Positions 53,044 to 62,590 of a DNA stretch of 64,000 nucleotides are shown one piece after another; positions within the stretch are counted from its first letter, which is position 1; the number at the start of each line of letters is the position of its first letter. Source of the DNA: Candidatus Neomarinimicrobiota bacterium (GTDB lineage: Bacteria; Fidelibacterota; Marinisomatia; Marinisomatales; TCS55); assembly GCA_018651745.1 (NCBI GenBank), contig JABIDL010000022.1, positions 1-64,000 of the forward strand, read 5' to 3'. The position numbers and the translations under genes were made by a program. A model generated the notes under the pieces. The model searched no databases. It saw only the letters and a list, made by a program, of their open reading frames with translations, and was not told where the DNA came from.

Positions 53044-53166
53044 CAATTTATTCGAAATGAAACTAATAATGCCGAGGGTTAGTTCCATAGATAAACAGTT
53101 GTTTCAATCTAACTTGTATCTCGGGAACAGTCCCATTAATTTGATATCCTAGCTTTAAGGCAAACA

Positions 53167-54444
53167 ATGGCAGAAATCCTTATACAAAACGTTATAGCAA
53201 GATCTATCCTTGATTCTCGAGGAAATCCGACAGTGGAAGTGGATGTCATTTTATCTGACGGAACTCTGGGACGCGCTGCGGTTCCATCCGGTGCATCTAC
53301 CGGGACCTACGAAGCTGTAGAAATACGGGATAAAAATCCAAAAAAATACTTAGGGGAAAGTGTTGATATTGCTATACAAAATGTCATATCCCATTTATCG
53401 CCTGCTGTTATTGGACTCGATCCTAATAACCAATCGAAGCTAGATAAAGCATTAATTGATGCTGACGGTACAGACAATAAATCAAATTTAGGTGCAAATT
53501 CAATTTTAGGTGTTTCGATTGCAGCCGCAAAAGCATCCGCTACGAGCAAGGGTATTCCTCTTTACAAACATTTATCAAGCGGTTTAAATCCTCTCCTTCC
53601 CATTCCAATGATGAATATCCTTAACGGTGGAACCCACGCCGACAACAATGTAGACATACAGGAGTTCATGGTGTTCCCCGTAGAAGCCCATTCATTTTCA
53701 GAGGCGCTACAAATGGGCACAGAAACATTCCATCATTTGAAATCCGTCTTAAAAAAGCGCGGGTTAAATACGTCGGTGGGAGACGAAGGTGGCTTTGCAC
53801 CTAACTTGCGTTCTAACGAGGAAGCTGTGGAAATCATTTTAGAAGCGACTGAGCAGGCAGGGCATTCTCAATTGCCGCTCGCTTTGGATGTTGCGGCTAA
53901 TGAAATATATGAAGATGGAAAATATCAGCTCAGATCTGAAAATAAGTCGTTATCCTCAGAAGAAATGGTGGTTTATTTAAGTGATTTAGTAAACCAATAT
54001 CCTATCATTTCAATAGAAGATGGGTTGAACGAGGATGATTGGGGCGGCTGGAAATTGCTAACGGAAGAGCTCGGTGGAAAAATCCAAATAATTGGAGACG
54101 ACCTCACCGTAACCAATCCTAAACGACTTGACCGGGCCATTAACGAAAATTCAATGAATGGAATCTTAATAAAATTGAATCAAATTGGAACACTTACCGA
54201 AACTTTGGCAGTCATTGAACAAGCCAAAAATGCAGGTTATAGCGCCGTTATTTCTCACCGATCCGGCGAGACCGAAGATACAACTATTGCCGATGTTGCC
54301 GTAGCAACCGCTGTCGGACAAATTAAAACGGGATCGGCGTCAAGAACAGATAGAACTGCAAAATACAATCAATTGATTCGGATTGAAGAAGAACTTGGTA
54401 GTGACGCTATTTTCGCCGGTATGAATGTGTTGGGAAAGTCATGA
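53167..54444 (+). CDS. eno: Enolase
   Basis: 425 residues, full length. Landmarks: '[20 protein letters not shown]', '[20 protein letters not shown]' (loop 1), '[20 protein letters not shown]' (catalytic His region), '[20 protein letters not shown]' (Glu), '[20 protein letters not shown]', '[15 protein letters not shown]' (metal Asp), '[16 protein letters not shown]' (catalytic Lys) and '[20 protein letters not shown]' (signature). It converts 2-phosphoglycerate to phosphoenolpyruvate. It is followed by ftsB with a four-base overlap, an order also common in proteobacteria. Confidence 0.98.
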   Translation: MAEILIQNVIARSILDSRGNPTVEVDVILSDGTLGRAAVPSGASTGTYEAVEIRDKNPKKYLGESVDIAIQNVISHLSPAVIGLDPNNQSKLDKALIDADGTDNKSNLGANSILGVSIAAAKASATSKGIPLYKHLSSGLNPLLPIPMMNILNGGTHADNNVDIQEFMVFPVEAHSFSEALQMGTETFHHLKSVLKKRGLNTSVGDEGGFAPNLRSNEEAVEIILEATEQAGHSQLPLALDVAANEIYEDGKYQLRSENKSLSSEEMVVYLSDLVNQYPIISIEDGLNEDDWGGWKLLTEELGGKIQIIGDDLTVTNPKRLDRAINENSMNGILIKLNQIGTLTETLAVIEQAKNAGYSAVISHRSGETEDTTIADVAVATAVGQIKTGSASRTDRTAKYNQLIRIEEELGSDAIFAGMNVLGKS

Positions 54445-54785
54445 GGAGGCGACAAAAAATAAGAACGGCGAACAGAAATAAATCATCCGCAAATTTGCAA
54501 AGAAAAATCATTCGGGCTTTTCTAATCCTTGGCGGCGTAGCGCTTTTAATAATTTTTATTTTCGGGGACCATGGCGTTCTGCAACTTTACCAATTACGCA
54601 ATGAACGCGCAGAAACTCAAGAACAGATTAATTCACTTCGGAATCAAAGAATTAAATTAGAAAGTGAAAAACACAGGCTGGAAACTGATTATGATTATAT
54701 TGAACAACTAGCCCGTGAAAAATTCAGAATGGCGAAAAAAGGTGAAAAAGTATTTAAAGTAATCGAGAAAGATTCAGGATCTTAA
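54441..54785 (+). CDS. ftsB: Septum formation initiator FtsB/DivIC family
   Basis: 114 residues. Short basic cytoplasmic start, one transmembrane helix ('[17 protein letters not shown]'), then a coiled coil with heptad spacing ('[20 protein letters not shown]', '[20 protein letters not shown]') and the conserved end '[19 protein letters not shown]'. It links divisome proteins FtsQ and FtsL at mid-cell. It overlaps eno by four bases. Its TAA stop shares TTAA with the convergent gene. Confidence 0.9.
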   Translation: MRRRQKIRTANRNKSSANLQRKIIRAFLILGGVALLIIFIFGDHGVLQLYQLRNERAETQEQINSLRNQRIKLESEKHRLETDYDYIEQLAREKFRMAKKGEKVFKVIEKDSGS

Positions 54786-55372
54786 AACCCAAGAGAGAAA
54801 TACACTCGATCGCCACCCATTTTCCCGGTACACATTAATTCAACCCCTTTTGGTTTTGATTTAAAATCATAAATCAATTCTGCCATCACAGATTTTTTGG
54901 GCCCGATAATTGCAAGGTCTTGATGTTTACCCTCAAATGGATTTAACTCGCCTTTCCTTTCTCCGGACTCTTTTAATTTTATGAGAGCCATCGCCGAAAA
55001 ATCTAAATCCTTAGATTGGTGAGTATTGGTAATTTTTAGCTTTAACTTAATGCGTTTCCCATTTTTATCGGCACTTATTAGTTTATATTTTGCATTATCT
55101 GCGGACTGTTCTTCTCCGATTGCTAGCGCTACCCGCCCTTCCTCTAGATATTCAATAGGGATATAAAATTCTAATGTTGCTTTTACAAATTTCCCCGATC
55201 TGTCTTTCTTTAGTTTTATAATTTTTGTTCCGGGATAAATTTGCCCAACTGCAGATTTTTTATTTACTCTTGGGTTTGGATAAACGCCTGTTTTTTTAAT
55301 TACTTCTGTTTCCTGCCCTTGAATCATCCAAAAGGAAGCTGTAAAACAGAGGATAGTTTTTTTCCAAAACAT
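54782..55372 (-). CDS. Secreted protein with SH3-like and beta-sandwich domains, unknown function
   Basis: 196 residues with a signal peptide (MFWKKTILCFTASFWMIQG). Residues ~28-75 look like a bacterial SH3-type fold ('GVYPNPRVNKKSAVGQIYPG', 'KFVKATLEFYIPIEYLEEGR'). Residues ~95-190 look like a DUF4352-type beta-sandwich ('YKLISADKNGKRIKLKLKIT', 'NTHQSKDLDFSAMALIKLKE'). The gene starts three bases after motB, so it is probably cotranscribed with motAB and may be a periplasmic partner of the stator or wall. That link is inference. Confidence 0.6.
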   Translation of the reverse strand: MFWKKTILCFTASFWMIQGQETEVIKKTGVYPNPRVNKKSAVGQIYPGTKIIKLKKDRSGKFVKATLEFYIPIEYLEEGRVALAIGEEQSADNAKYKLISADKNGKRIKLKLKITNTHQSKDLDFSAMALIKLKESGERKGELNPFEGKHQDLAIIGPKKSVMAELIYDFKSKPKGVELMCTGKMGGDRVYFSLGF

Positions 55373-55375
55373 ATC

Positions 55376-56101
55376 TTATAGCGTAAGTGTATTTGTTTTT
55401 ATAAAAGCATCAAGATATATCTCAACGCGTCTGTTTTTTGCCCTCGCATCTAACAGTTCTCCATTTGCTTTCCCCATACCGTTAATATCCACAGCAGGCC
55501 GAAATTCGCCATACCCCATTGCTGAAAATTTACTTTCTTCTATACGTGAAAAGTCGGATAACAATTTTACAATATTCAAAGCTCTGGATGTGGAAAGATC
55601 CCAATTGGATTTAAATTTTGCACGGGCGGGTAGCGACAAATCGTCCGTATGCCCCTCACATCGTATTTCTACATTCAGGTAGCCTCCGCGTTTTTCAATA
55701 GCAGATAAAAGATTTACGTATTTATCATCATCGTAAACATTTAACACTTTTGATACACGAATAATTCCGCCTATCTGCCTTAGCAAAGGATAGACAATCG
55801 GCTGCACTTCAGCATCCATAGATTGAAAAAGTTTGCCACTAGCCATGGTGATTTTGACTCCTTTTGTTACTCTATCAACTGACACATAAGATGATTCCAC
55901 ATTTTCTTTGAGTTGAATATATGTTTCGTCTAATAACATATTTATAACTCTATCAATGTGTTTTTCAGCATCGTTAAGGATAACGAGTAATAAAATGAAG
56001 AATGTTAATAACAGCGTAACAAGATCAGCATATGTTATCGCCCATGAAGTGCTTTGAGCCTTGGCCTCTTTTGCCGTGGTACCGTAATCGCCGGAGCTCA
56101 T
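55376..56101 (-). CDS. motB: MotB-like stator protein (OmpA domain)
   Basis: 241 residues. The single N-terminal membrane helix follows 'STSWAITYADLVTLLLTFFI', with the proton-carrying Asp at residue 26. After a plug-like region ('QLKENVESSYVSVDRVTKG') comes the OmpA peptidoglycan-binding domain: 'VEIRCEGHTDDLSLPARAKF', 'SNWDLSTSRALNIVKLLSDF', 'SAMGYGEFRPAVDI', 'RAKNRRVEIYL'. With MotA it forms an ion-driven stator anchored to the wall. No flagellar genes are in the window. Confidence 0.88.
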   Translation of the reverse strand: MSSGDYGTTAKEAKAQSTSWAITYADLVTLLLTFFILLLVILNDAEKHIDRVINMLLDETYIQLKENVESSYVSVDRVTKGVKITMASGKLFQSMDAEVQPIVYPLLRQIGGIIRVSKVLNVYDDDKYVNLLSAIEKRGGYLNVEIRCEGHTDDLSLPARAKFKSNWDLSTSRALNIVKLLSDFSRIEESKFSAMGYGEFRPAVDINGMGKANGELLDARAKNRRVEIYLDAFIKTNTLTL

Positions 56102-56104
56102 TTA

Positions 56105-56911
56105 TCAATCCTCATCTTGTCGTATAGATCTAGGAACAAACGTCATAAGTTTTTCACGCATTAGAATGGGGTGTTCTTTGGCATGAATACTTATAATTCC
56201 TTCAACAACAATATTTTTAAGCATTATTTCTTCTTGAGATTTACGTGTCAGTTTTCCACCAATCGGCAAAAAAAGAAGATTTGCAAGAAGCACTCCATAA
56301 AAAGTTGTAATGAGTGCTAGCCCCATTCCACCTAGAAGTTCTGCAAATTTTTGAGCGACATCAAAATTCATACTGTCCACCTCACCGGAACCTCCAAAAT
56401 TATTCATCATCACAATAAGTCCCATTACAGTCCCCAACATTCCAAACGCTGGCGCATACGCTCCCATGTAGAAAAATATTTCCTGTCCCATGCCGTGACG
56501 TTGTTGAATGTTATTCATTTCCAGGTTTAAGTAATTCCTTAATCGGCCCGGATCGCGTTCGTTAATGGCAAGCTCAATCCCGCTCTTTAAAAAATGATCC
56601 TCAATTGTTGGTAAATCCGCTTCCAAAGAAAGAACACCATTTTTCCGTGCTTTTTCTCCTTTTTCAACTAATTCGGTAATTGTACCAAGATAATCATGAT
56701 TATCAGCTATGAAAACATTCTTGAATACTTTAAACAGCCCCAAAACATTTTTTAGTGGATAATTAACGAGAGTGGCTGCAAGGGTTCCACCCAATACTAT
56801 TAATATCGAATTTCCATTGAAAAACCAGTAGAGATCTCCACCTCCACGAAGCACACCAACCACAATGATGGCTATACCTGATAAAAGTCCTATTGCTGTC
56901 CCAAAATCCAT
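56105..56911 (-). CDS. motA: MotA-like stator protein
   Basis: 268 residues with four transmembrane helices. Family text: 'TAIGLLSGIAIIVVGVLRGG', 'NSILIVLGGTLAATLVNYPL', the cytoplasmic loop 'LVEKGEKARKNGVLSLEADL' and 'ALERDPG'-like 'INERDPGRLRNYLNLEM', then 'APAFGMLGTVMGLIVMMNNF' and 'LLGGMGLALITTFYGVLLAN', the third and fourth helices with the ion-path residues. It partners the following MotB. In the absence of visible flagellar genes it may drive gliding, another rotary device, or a flagellum encoded elsewhere. Confidence 0.9.
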   Translation of the reverse strand: MDFGTAIGLLSGIAIIVVGVLRGGGDLYWFFNGNSILIVLGGTLAATLVNYPLKNVLGLFKVFKNVFIADNHDYLGTITELVEKGEKARKNGVLSLEADLPTIEDHFLKSGIELAINERDPGRLRNYLNLEMNNIQQRHGMGQEIFFYMGAYAPAFGMLGTVMGLIVMMNNFGGSGEVDSMNFDVAQKFAELLGGMGLALITTFYGVLLANLLFLPIGGKLTRKSQEEIMLKNIVVEGIISIHAKEHPILMREKLMTFVPRSIRQDED

Positions 56912-56979
56912 TTTCGCTCCAAACTAATCATGTTTTGAATTATTTACGTTATGATATTGCAGAAGAGTCGGGCAAGATA

Positions 56980-57804
56980 TCAATCTTTTTTCTCTTCCTC
57001 GGATAAGAGTTGGCTAATTTCTTGCAGTCTTTCTTTTTCGTAGTCGCCGAGGCCCTGATACCCAGATTGATTCATTTTATCAAGGATTTGGTTCATTTCT
57101 TGTTTTAACATGGTTCGGCGCTGTTCTTTTCGTTCCTCTACTTGAGATTTAATATTGACTACTTTTCGCCTAAAGTTAATAGACAATCCTTTCCAATAGT
57201 GTGAATATTTTAAATATATATATCCAATAGCCATTCCGGACAAATGGGCTAAATGACTAATATTTGATGTGGCTGTCATTGAAGATAGGAACGCAACTAC
57301 TCCCAAAAATATTACAAGCCATTTCACTTTTACAGGAATAATAAAATATAAAAGAACGGTGCGGTTGGGAAACATGAGTCCGTAAGCAAGCAATACACCA
57401 TATACCGCACCACTCGCGCCAATAAGGATTATTGCGGAGTTTCCTGCGTTTACTAATAACCAAATCAATCCTGATCCAACTCCCGTAAGAAAATAATATT
57501 TGAGAAATTCCGACCGCCCCCAGATATTTTCCATTTCTGACCCAAACATCCATAAAACAAACATATTGATAGCCACATGCATAAATCCACCATGAATAAA
57601 CATGTAGGTAATCGGTTGCCAGATTTTTGGCCAAACGGTGCCGGGGGATAATCCAAATATTGTACTTAAGTCAATTTGATTTTGACCAAACGTAGATAGT
57701 GCCCACAATCCCAGATTAATTGCAATCAAGGTTTTAATTGCATCTGTAAACATTCGTGGTCGATGCGGAATATTCCCATGTTCAGATTGAAATTGATATC
57801 TCAT
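56980..57804 (-). CDS. Rhomboid-family intramembrane serine protease
   Basis: 274 residues. Six transmembrane helices with 'WQPITYMFIHGGFMHVAINM' (the conserved HxxxN region), the catalytic serine in 'ILIGASGAVYGVLLAYG' and the catalytic histidine in 'ISHLAHLSGMAIGYIYLKY'. A charged coiled C-terminal tail ('KSQVEERKEQRRTMLKQEMN', 'EKERLQEISQLLSEEEKKD') follows. It cuts single-pass membrane proteins within the bilayer. Its ATG overlaps the previous gene's stop (ATGA). Confidence 0.92.
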   Translation of the reverse strand: MRYQFQSEHGNIPHRPRMFTDAIKTLIAINLGLWALSTFGQNQIDLSTIFGLSPGTVWPKIWQPITYMFIHGGFMHVAINMFVLWMFGSEMENIWGRSEFLKYYFLTGVGSGLIWLLVNAGNSAIILIGASGAVYGVLLAYGLMFPNRTVLLYFIIPVKVKWLVIFLGVVAFLSSMTATSNISHLAHLSGMAIGYIYLKYSHYWKGLSINFRRKVVNIKSQVEERKEQRRTMLKQEMNQILDKMNQSGYQGLGDYEKERLQEISQLLSEEEKKD

Positions 57805-58673
57805 TGGGCAAGTAAGGTTAGTGATTTTTTTAGTTTATTTTTGTTAAGGGGATTCAATAAAGGCGTCATTGCGCTTGGTGAAGCCTCCGGAACATTAAGC
57901 TGAGGCATCGTGAAAAGTTCTACGCTAATACCTAGTTTTTCCTTGGACATGAGCGCTCCATATAGCGTACTCACAAAAAAATCTCTCGGTAAAAAACCTG
58001 AAATATTGTCAATGCCGTATTCAATGAGCCCATCACGAATAATGGTTGCGCAACTGCGATTCCAAAACTTGAAGTCCCTATATTTTTCTGGATGCTTCGG
58101 GTCAGTTGGGGTAGAATGTATGGTTTTAAGTTCGCGATGGTAAATGCCTGCTAATTTATCTGTATCTATTCCGGTAAGTCTCAATACATGAATCGTTCGC
58201 ATGAAGTTCCTACCAAATTTATCATAATAATCTCGACCATCCACATCCAACTCAAACATTCCACTTTCGGGAGAGGGAGCAAATTCTCCCAAGGCAGGGC
58301 GATAAAAATATTCCTCACTAGTGATAACTTCATTTTCATTTAACAAGTGCGAAAAGTTAAATATTTCGCCATTCACGCTTATGGCATTATGACCAAAGGT
58401 TGATGTCCGATATTTAACCAACCGTTCATTATAATATAAATCAACTACCGGATTAGCGGGGTCGGGGTCGTCCGGCCACATAATGATAATAGGCTCTTCG
58501 CGCATATAATCTTTTTGCGAAAGTTCGCGAGCGAAAACCCGCTTATCTTTCCAATGAGATAAATATCCATCCCATATTATCCTGTCTTTATAGTATTTTT
58601 CTCCATCTGACCCTTCCACAAATGTTTCAGAATCCGAATGGCGTAAAATACCCCTAATGGTTTTCTCACTCAT
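57801..58673 (-). CDS. Putative two-domain protein with papain-like His/Cys pair, unknown function
   Basis: 290 residues, no signal peptide. The first ~60 residues form a small beta domain ('IRGILRHSDSETFVEGSDGE'). The rest has 'YRTSTFGHNAISVNGEIFNF' (His95) and 'FKFWNRSCATIIRDGLIEYG' (Cys208) 113 residues later. The order His then Cys, with 'GHxAIxV' and 'NxxCATxxxDGL', resembles circularly permuted papain-like folds (NlpC/P60-like, LRAT-like, DUF4105-like). I do not recognise the family, so the hydrolase idea is inference. Coupled to the rhomboid gene downstream and one base from recO upstream. Confidence 0.5.
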   Translation of the reverse strand: MSEKTIRGILRHSDSETFVEGSDGEKYYKDRIIWDGYLSHWKDKRVFARELSQKDYMREEPIIIMWPDDPDPANPVVDLYYNERLVKYRTSTFGHNAISVNGEIFNFSHLLNENEVITSEEYFYRPALGEFAPSPESGMFELDVDGRDYYDKFGRNFMRTIHVLRLTGIDTDKLAGIYHRELKTIHSTPTDPKHPEKYRDFKFWNRSCATIIRDGLIEYGIDNISGFLPRDFFVSTLYGALMSKEKLGISVELFTMPQLNVPEASPSAMTPLLNPLNKNKLKKSLTLLAQ

Positions 58674-58674
58674 T

Positions 58675-59379
58675 TTATTGGACTATTTGTCTCATCACTT
58701 TGATTGCATTTAGTTCTCCCAAACCGTCAAAGTGAATCCGAAAATGGGTAGTGAGGTAGTTACTTATCGCTTTGCGATCGCTTGCCGGGATTTTGAAAGA
58801 TTCAATTTCTTTGACAAATGAACTCTCCGAAATTCGGGTGGTCTGTAAATAGGTTAATATATTCATAGCATTGTCTGATTTTACCAAACCTGAAGAAGTA
58901 GATATAATAAACTTATCTGCTTTAAGATCCGGTTTGAAACCCAAAATTTCCAGCAACTTTAATTGATAATACCAAAACACCATATTCAACCTGATTGGTT
59001 GTGTGTCCACCAATCTAAGAACGTGAATCATTTCTTCAAATAAATCTATGTGAGGATCTTCTCCAGTGAGTGTTTTATCAGTTATTTCGAGTATAGCCAT
59101 TCCATAAGATATTTTTTTCATATCATCCTGAATCATCGACCATCTCTCACGGAACCCTATTTTAGACATGGTATGCAAATCTCTGTTAGGCTTATGATAA
59201 AACATCAAATCTAGATAAGACAACGGCTGAAGATGGGCAGAAGATGTTGACTTTTTTCTGCGCGCACCTCGAGCAATAATACTGATCTTCCCATAGTCCT
59301 TTGTAAAACATCTGGCAATGATGCTGGTATCACCATAGGGAAATCGTTTTAAGACAACAGCCGGCGTGGAAACAATCAT
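58675..59379 (-). CDS. recO: DNA repair protein RecO
   Basis: 234 residues. The N-terminal OB fold is clear: 'STPAVVLKRFPYGDTSIIAR', 'CFTKDYGKISIIARGARRKK', 'LQPLSYLDLMFYHKPNRDLH'. The helical domain follows ('MVFWYYQLKLLEILGFKPDL'). RecO anneals single strands and loads RecA with RecR. The cysteine cluster that binds zinc after 'LGFxPDL' in many RecO proteins is absent here ('KADKFIISTSSGLV'); the only cysteine is near residue 24. Zinc-free RecO proteins are known. Confidence 0.88.
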   Translation of the reverse strand: MIVSTPAVVLKRFPYGDTSIIARCFTKDYGKISIIARGARRKKSTSSAHLQPLSYLDLMFYHKPNRDLHTMSKIGFRERWSMIQDDMKKISYGMAILEITDKTLTGEDPHIDLFEEMIHVLRLVDTQPIRLNMVFWYYQLKLLEILGFKPDLKADKFIISTSSGLVKSDNAMNILTYLQTTRISESSFVKEIESFKIPASDRKAISNYLTTHFRIHFDGLGELNAIKVMRQIVQ

Positions 59380-59419
59380 GCGCGGGCTTTATCCGACGCT
59401 ATCCAATTAGAATTAATTG

Positions 59420-60886
59420 CTAATATGCCTTTGCAAAAACAACTTCATGTTTTGCCGGTTCCCCGGAATAAATACAATTCAATCCCTTTGGATTACTATC
59501 AATAGGAATACAGCGAATTGTAGCTTTGGTTTCGGTTTTTATGGCCATTTCTGTTTCTTCGGTGCCATCCCATCCACATCTTACAAAACCACCGCTATCT
59601 TTAATAAAGGATTTAAATTCATCATATGAATTAATTTTTTGTGTGTTTTCATTTCGGAAAGATAGAGCCTGCTGATATAAACCATTTTGAATTTCATCAA
59701 GAAGCTGAGAAATGGTCGCTAAAATAATTTCTGATTTAATGGATGTTTTATCTCCGGTATCTCGCCGAGCTAATACAACCGTGCCGCCTGCAACATCTCT
59801 TGGACCAACTTCCAGCCGAAGTGGGACACCTTTCATTTCCCAATCGTTAAATTTAAACCCCGGGCTTTCTTCTCTATTATCAACTTCCACCCGAACACCA
59901 CATTTTAATAGCGTTGCAACGATAGGTTTAATAAAGGTACCCACAGTCGTTTTATCTTGATCTGTTTTTCCAATCGGAATAACAATGACCTGAACAGGTG
60001 CAATTTTTGGCGGAAGTCGAAGCCCCTTATCGTCACCATGTGCCATAATAATTGCGCCAATTAATCTAGTACTCACTCCCCAACTTGTTGCATACACAAG
60101 CTCTTCTTTATTGTCCTTTGTTTGGAATGTGACACCAAATGCTTTAGCAAAATTTTGTCCCAAGTTATGTGATGTTCCTGCCTGCAATGCGCGCTTATCC
60201 CCCATCATTGCTTCTATGCAATACGTTCTATCGGCTCCGGCAAATTTTTCCGATTCAGACTTTATTCCTGTCAACACAGGTAATGCTAAAAAATCTTCCG
60301 CAAGTTTTCGGTAAATCTCAAGAATCTTCAGAGTCTCATCCTCCGCTTCTTCTGGGGTAGCGTGGGCAGTATGACCTTCCTGCCATAAAAATTCAGTCGT
60401 GCGAAGAAAAAGCCTAGTTCGCATTTCCCACCTTACAATATTCGCCCATTGATTGATTAATATTGGGAGATCGCGGTACGATTGAATCCACTTTTTATAC
60501 ATCGACCAAATTACCGTTTCTGACGTAGGACGAACGATAATCTCTTCTTCTAACTTTGAGTCCGGATCCACAACCAGATCATCATCAATCATTTTCAAAC
60601 GAGTATGAGTTACCACGGCGCACTCTTTTGCAAACCCTTCGACATGTTCTGCTTCTTGTGCTAAAAATGATTTTGGAATGAAAAGTGGGAAATAGGCGTT
60701 TTGATGCCCAGTTTCTGACAACATATTATCTAAAGATTGCTTAATATGCTCCCAAAGAGAAAAACCGTACGGCTTAATAACCATAGTTCCTTTTACGGGA
60801 CCATAATCTGCAAGCCCGGCTTTAATTACCACATCGGTGTACCATGTGGCATAATCATTACTTTGTGGGGTAACTCCTTTAGACAT
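59420..60886 (-). CDS. proS: Proline--tRNA ligase, archaeal/eukaryotic type
   Basis: 488 residues. Class II synthetase with '[20 protein letters not shown]', '[20 protein letters not shown]', '[20 protein letters not shown]' (motif 2 region), '[20 protein letters not shown]' and '[20 protein letters not shown]' (motif 3). The anticodon domain follows ('[20 protein letters not shown]'), then a C-terminal zinc-like or Tyr-ending extension ('[18 protein letters not shown]'). No editing insert is present, so it is the short ProS type 3. An upstream frame reaches 61063 but is out of register with the family; MSKGVTPQ is the right start. Confidence 0.95.
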   Translation of the reverse strand: MSKGVTPQSNDYATWYTDVVIKAGLADYGPVKGTMVIKPYGFSLWEHIKQSLDNMLSETGHQNAYFPLFIPKSFLAQEAEHVEGFAKECAVVTHTRLKMIDDDLVVDPDSKLEEEIIVRPTSETVIWSMYKKWIQSYRDLPILINQWANIVRWEMRTRLFLRTTEFLWQEGHTAHATPEEAEDETLKILEIYRKLAEDFLALPVLTGIKSESEKFAGADRTYCIEAMMGDKRALQAGTSHNLGQNFAKAFGVTFQTKDNKEELVYATSWGVSTRLIGAIIMAHGDDKGLRLPPKIAPVQVIVIPIGKTDQDKTTVGTFIKPIVATLLKCGVRVEVDNREESPGFKFNDWEMKGVPLRLEVGPRDVAGGTVVLARRDTGDKTSIKSEIILATISQLLDEIQNGLYQQALSFRNENTQKINSYDEFKSFIKDSGGFVRCGWDGTEETEMAIKTETKATIRCIPIDSNPKGLNCIYSGEPAKHEVVFAKAY

Positions 60887-60986
60887 AAAAAACTTTTTTT
60901 TCTTTTGATGATAAGTTCTGAAATTAGTAGGGTTCAATAAACCAATCAAAGGAATTGTACCCTCTTTATTACAATGGGAAAAACAC

Positions 60987-62576
60987 ATGAAACTAATATT
61001 AATTTTACTTAATCTGATGATGATGTCAGCACAACCTACAATTCTTTTTAAAAATTGCAACATCTACGAAAACCCGGACGTGAAACAAATTTTTGTAAAA
61101 GATGGTAAAATAATTTCATTCAATAATAGTGAGGGGTTTGATCCGGATATTGTTTTTGATTTGCAGGGAGGATTTGTATATCCAGGGTTTGCAGATGCCC
61201 ATTTACATTTAGCCGGGCTCGGTGCATCTTTAGAACAAATAAACCTTGTAGGTACAACAAGTCCAGAGGAAATCTTAACGTTGCTAGACAATCACCTAGT
61301 TGATGATGATCATTGGATTTCGGGCCGAGGTTGGGATCAGAATGATTGGATAAATAACGAATTCCCAACCAAAGAAATGTTGGATTCGATCGTACCAAAT
61401 ATTCCGGTTTTCCTACGGAGAATCGATGGTCATGCTGCATGGGTCAATTCTAAGGCGCTAGAGATTGCCGGGATTACAAACGAAACACTTAGTCCAAAAG
61501 GCGGGCGAATTCTAAAAAACAACCGTGGAAATCCAACAGGGATTTTCATTGACAACGCAATAGATCTTATTTCTTCACATATTCCAAAAGATGATATCAA
61601 TGATAAAAAAAGGCAAATTATAAAATCACAAGATTTTCTCATTAGCCTAGGAATTACTTCAGTTCATGAACCTGGAGTAAGCGCCTCAGTTATCGAAGCT
61701 TTAAAGCAACTGCGGGATGAAAAATTAATGAAAATTAGAGTTTATGCTATGCTGGATGATAATCCAAAAGTGGTCAATCCATTCCTGCAATCCGGCCCTG
61801 AAATTTGTAATTTTCTTCAATTCAGATCCATAAAAATTTATTTCGATGGAGCGCTCGGATCACGAGGTGCTGCATTAATTGAACCTTATTCAGATGATGG
61901 GTTAAACAGAGGATTATTTCTAACTGATCCGGATTCCATTAGGACGAAAGTAGCACAATTTAACGCAGCTGGATTTCAGGCAAATATCCACTGTATTGGA
62001 GATCGAGCAAACCGGGAAGCTTTAGATATTTTTGAGATCAATGGAACGCCAGAATTGCGAAACAGAATTGAGCATGCACAGATTATTCACCCTGACGACA
62101 TTCCCCGTTTCAGGCGCCTTGGGGTAATTCCATCTATGCAACCAACACATTGCACCAGTGACATGCCTTGGGCCGAACTGAGACTTGGACCTCATCGGTT
62201 AAAGGGTGCGTATGCTTGGCAGTCTTTGATACAGGCAGGGTCTATGGTCCCCGCAGGATCAGATGCTCCGGTTGAACATCCGGATCCTCTTGCTGGAATT
62301 TATGCGGCTATCTCACGACAGAATAAGTATGGCGAACCAAAATCTGGATGGATTCCGAAAGAGCGGATGACTATAAAACAGGCTATTTCAGCATTTACTG
62401 AGTGGCCCGCTTATGCATCTTTTCAAGAAAATAGTTTGGGGAAAATAGAAGCAGGGTTTTTTGCTGATTTTACCGTACTGTCTCAACCGATTGAATCATT
62501 AAATAGTACCGAAATTTTATCAACAGATGTTTTATTTACAATTGTGAGCGGAACGATTGTTTACACAAAACCTTAA
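60987..62576 (+). CDS. Amidohydrolase family protein (YtcJ-like, amidohydrolase 3)
   Basis: 529 residues with a signal peptide ([16 protein letters not shown]), so probably periplasmic. Metal-site motifs: '[20 protein letters not shown]' (HxH), '[20 protein letters not shown]', '[20 protein letters not shown]' (His), and '[20 protein letters not shown]' (Asp). '[19 protein letters not shown]' is typical of the YtcJ/exoenzyme subgroup, whose members cleave formamide or other C-N bonds of small molecules. It lies divergent from proS and 14 bases before the M20 hydrolase gene. Confidence 0.88.
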   Translation: MKLILILLNLMMMSAQPTILFKNCNIYENPDVKQIFVKDGKIISFNNSEGFDPDIVFDLQGGFVYPGFADAHLHLAGLGASLEQINLVGTTSPEEILTLLDNHLVDDDHWISGRGWDQNDWINNEFPTKEMLDSIVPNIPVFLRRIDGHAAWVNSKALEIAGITNETLSPKGGRILKNNRGNPTGIFIDNAIDLISSHIPKDDINDKKRQIIKSQDFLISLGITSVHEPGVSASVIEALKQLRDEKLMKIRVYAMLDDNPKVVNPFLQSGPEICNFLQFRSIKIYFDGALGSRGAALIEPYSDDGLNRGLFLTDPDSIRTKVAQFNAAGFQANIHCIGDRANREALDIFEINGTPELRNRIEHAQIIHPDDIPRFRRLGVIPSMQPTHCTSDMPWAELRLGPHRLKGAYAWQSLIQAGSMVPAGSDAPVEHPDPLAGIYAAISRQNKYGEPKSGWIPKERMTIKQAISAFTEWPAYASFQENSLGKIEAGFFADFTVLSQPIESLNSTEILSTDVLFTIVSGTIVYTKP

Positions 62577-62590
62577 TAAAGGATAATACC

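Noticed and set aside
60887-61063. A 59-residue N-terminal extension of ProS
   Set aside because: The frame is open, but the text is unlike ProS and overlaps the divergent amidohydrolase gene; family members start near MSKGVTPQ.
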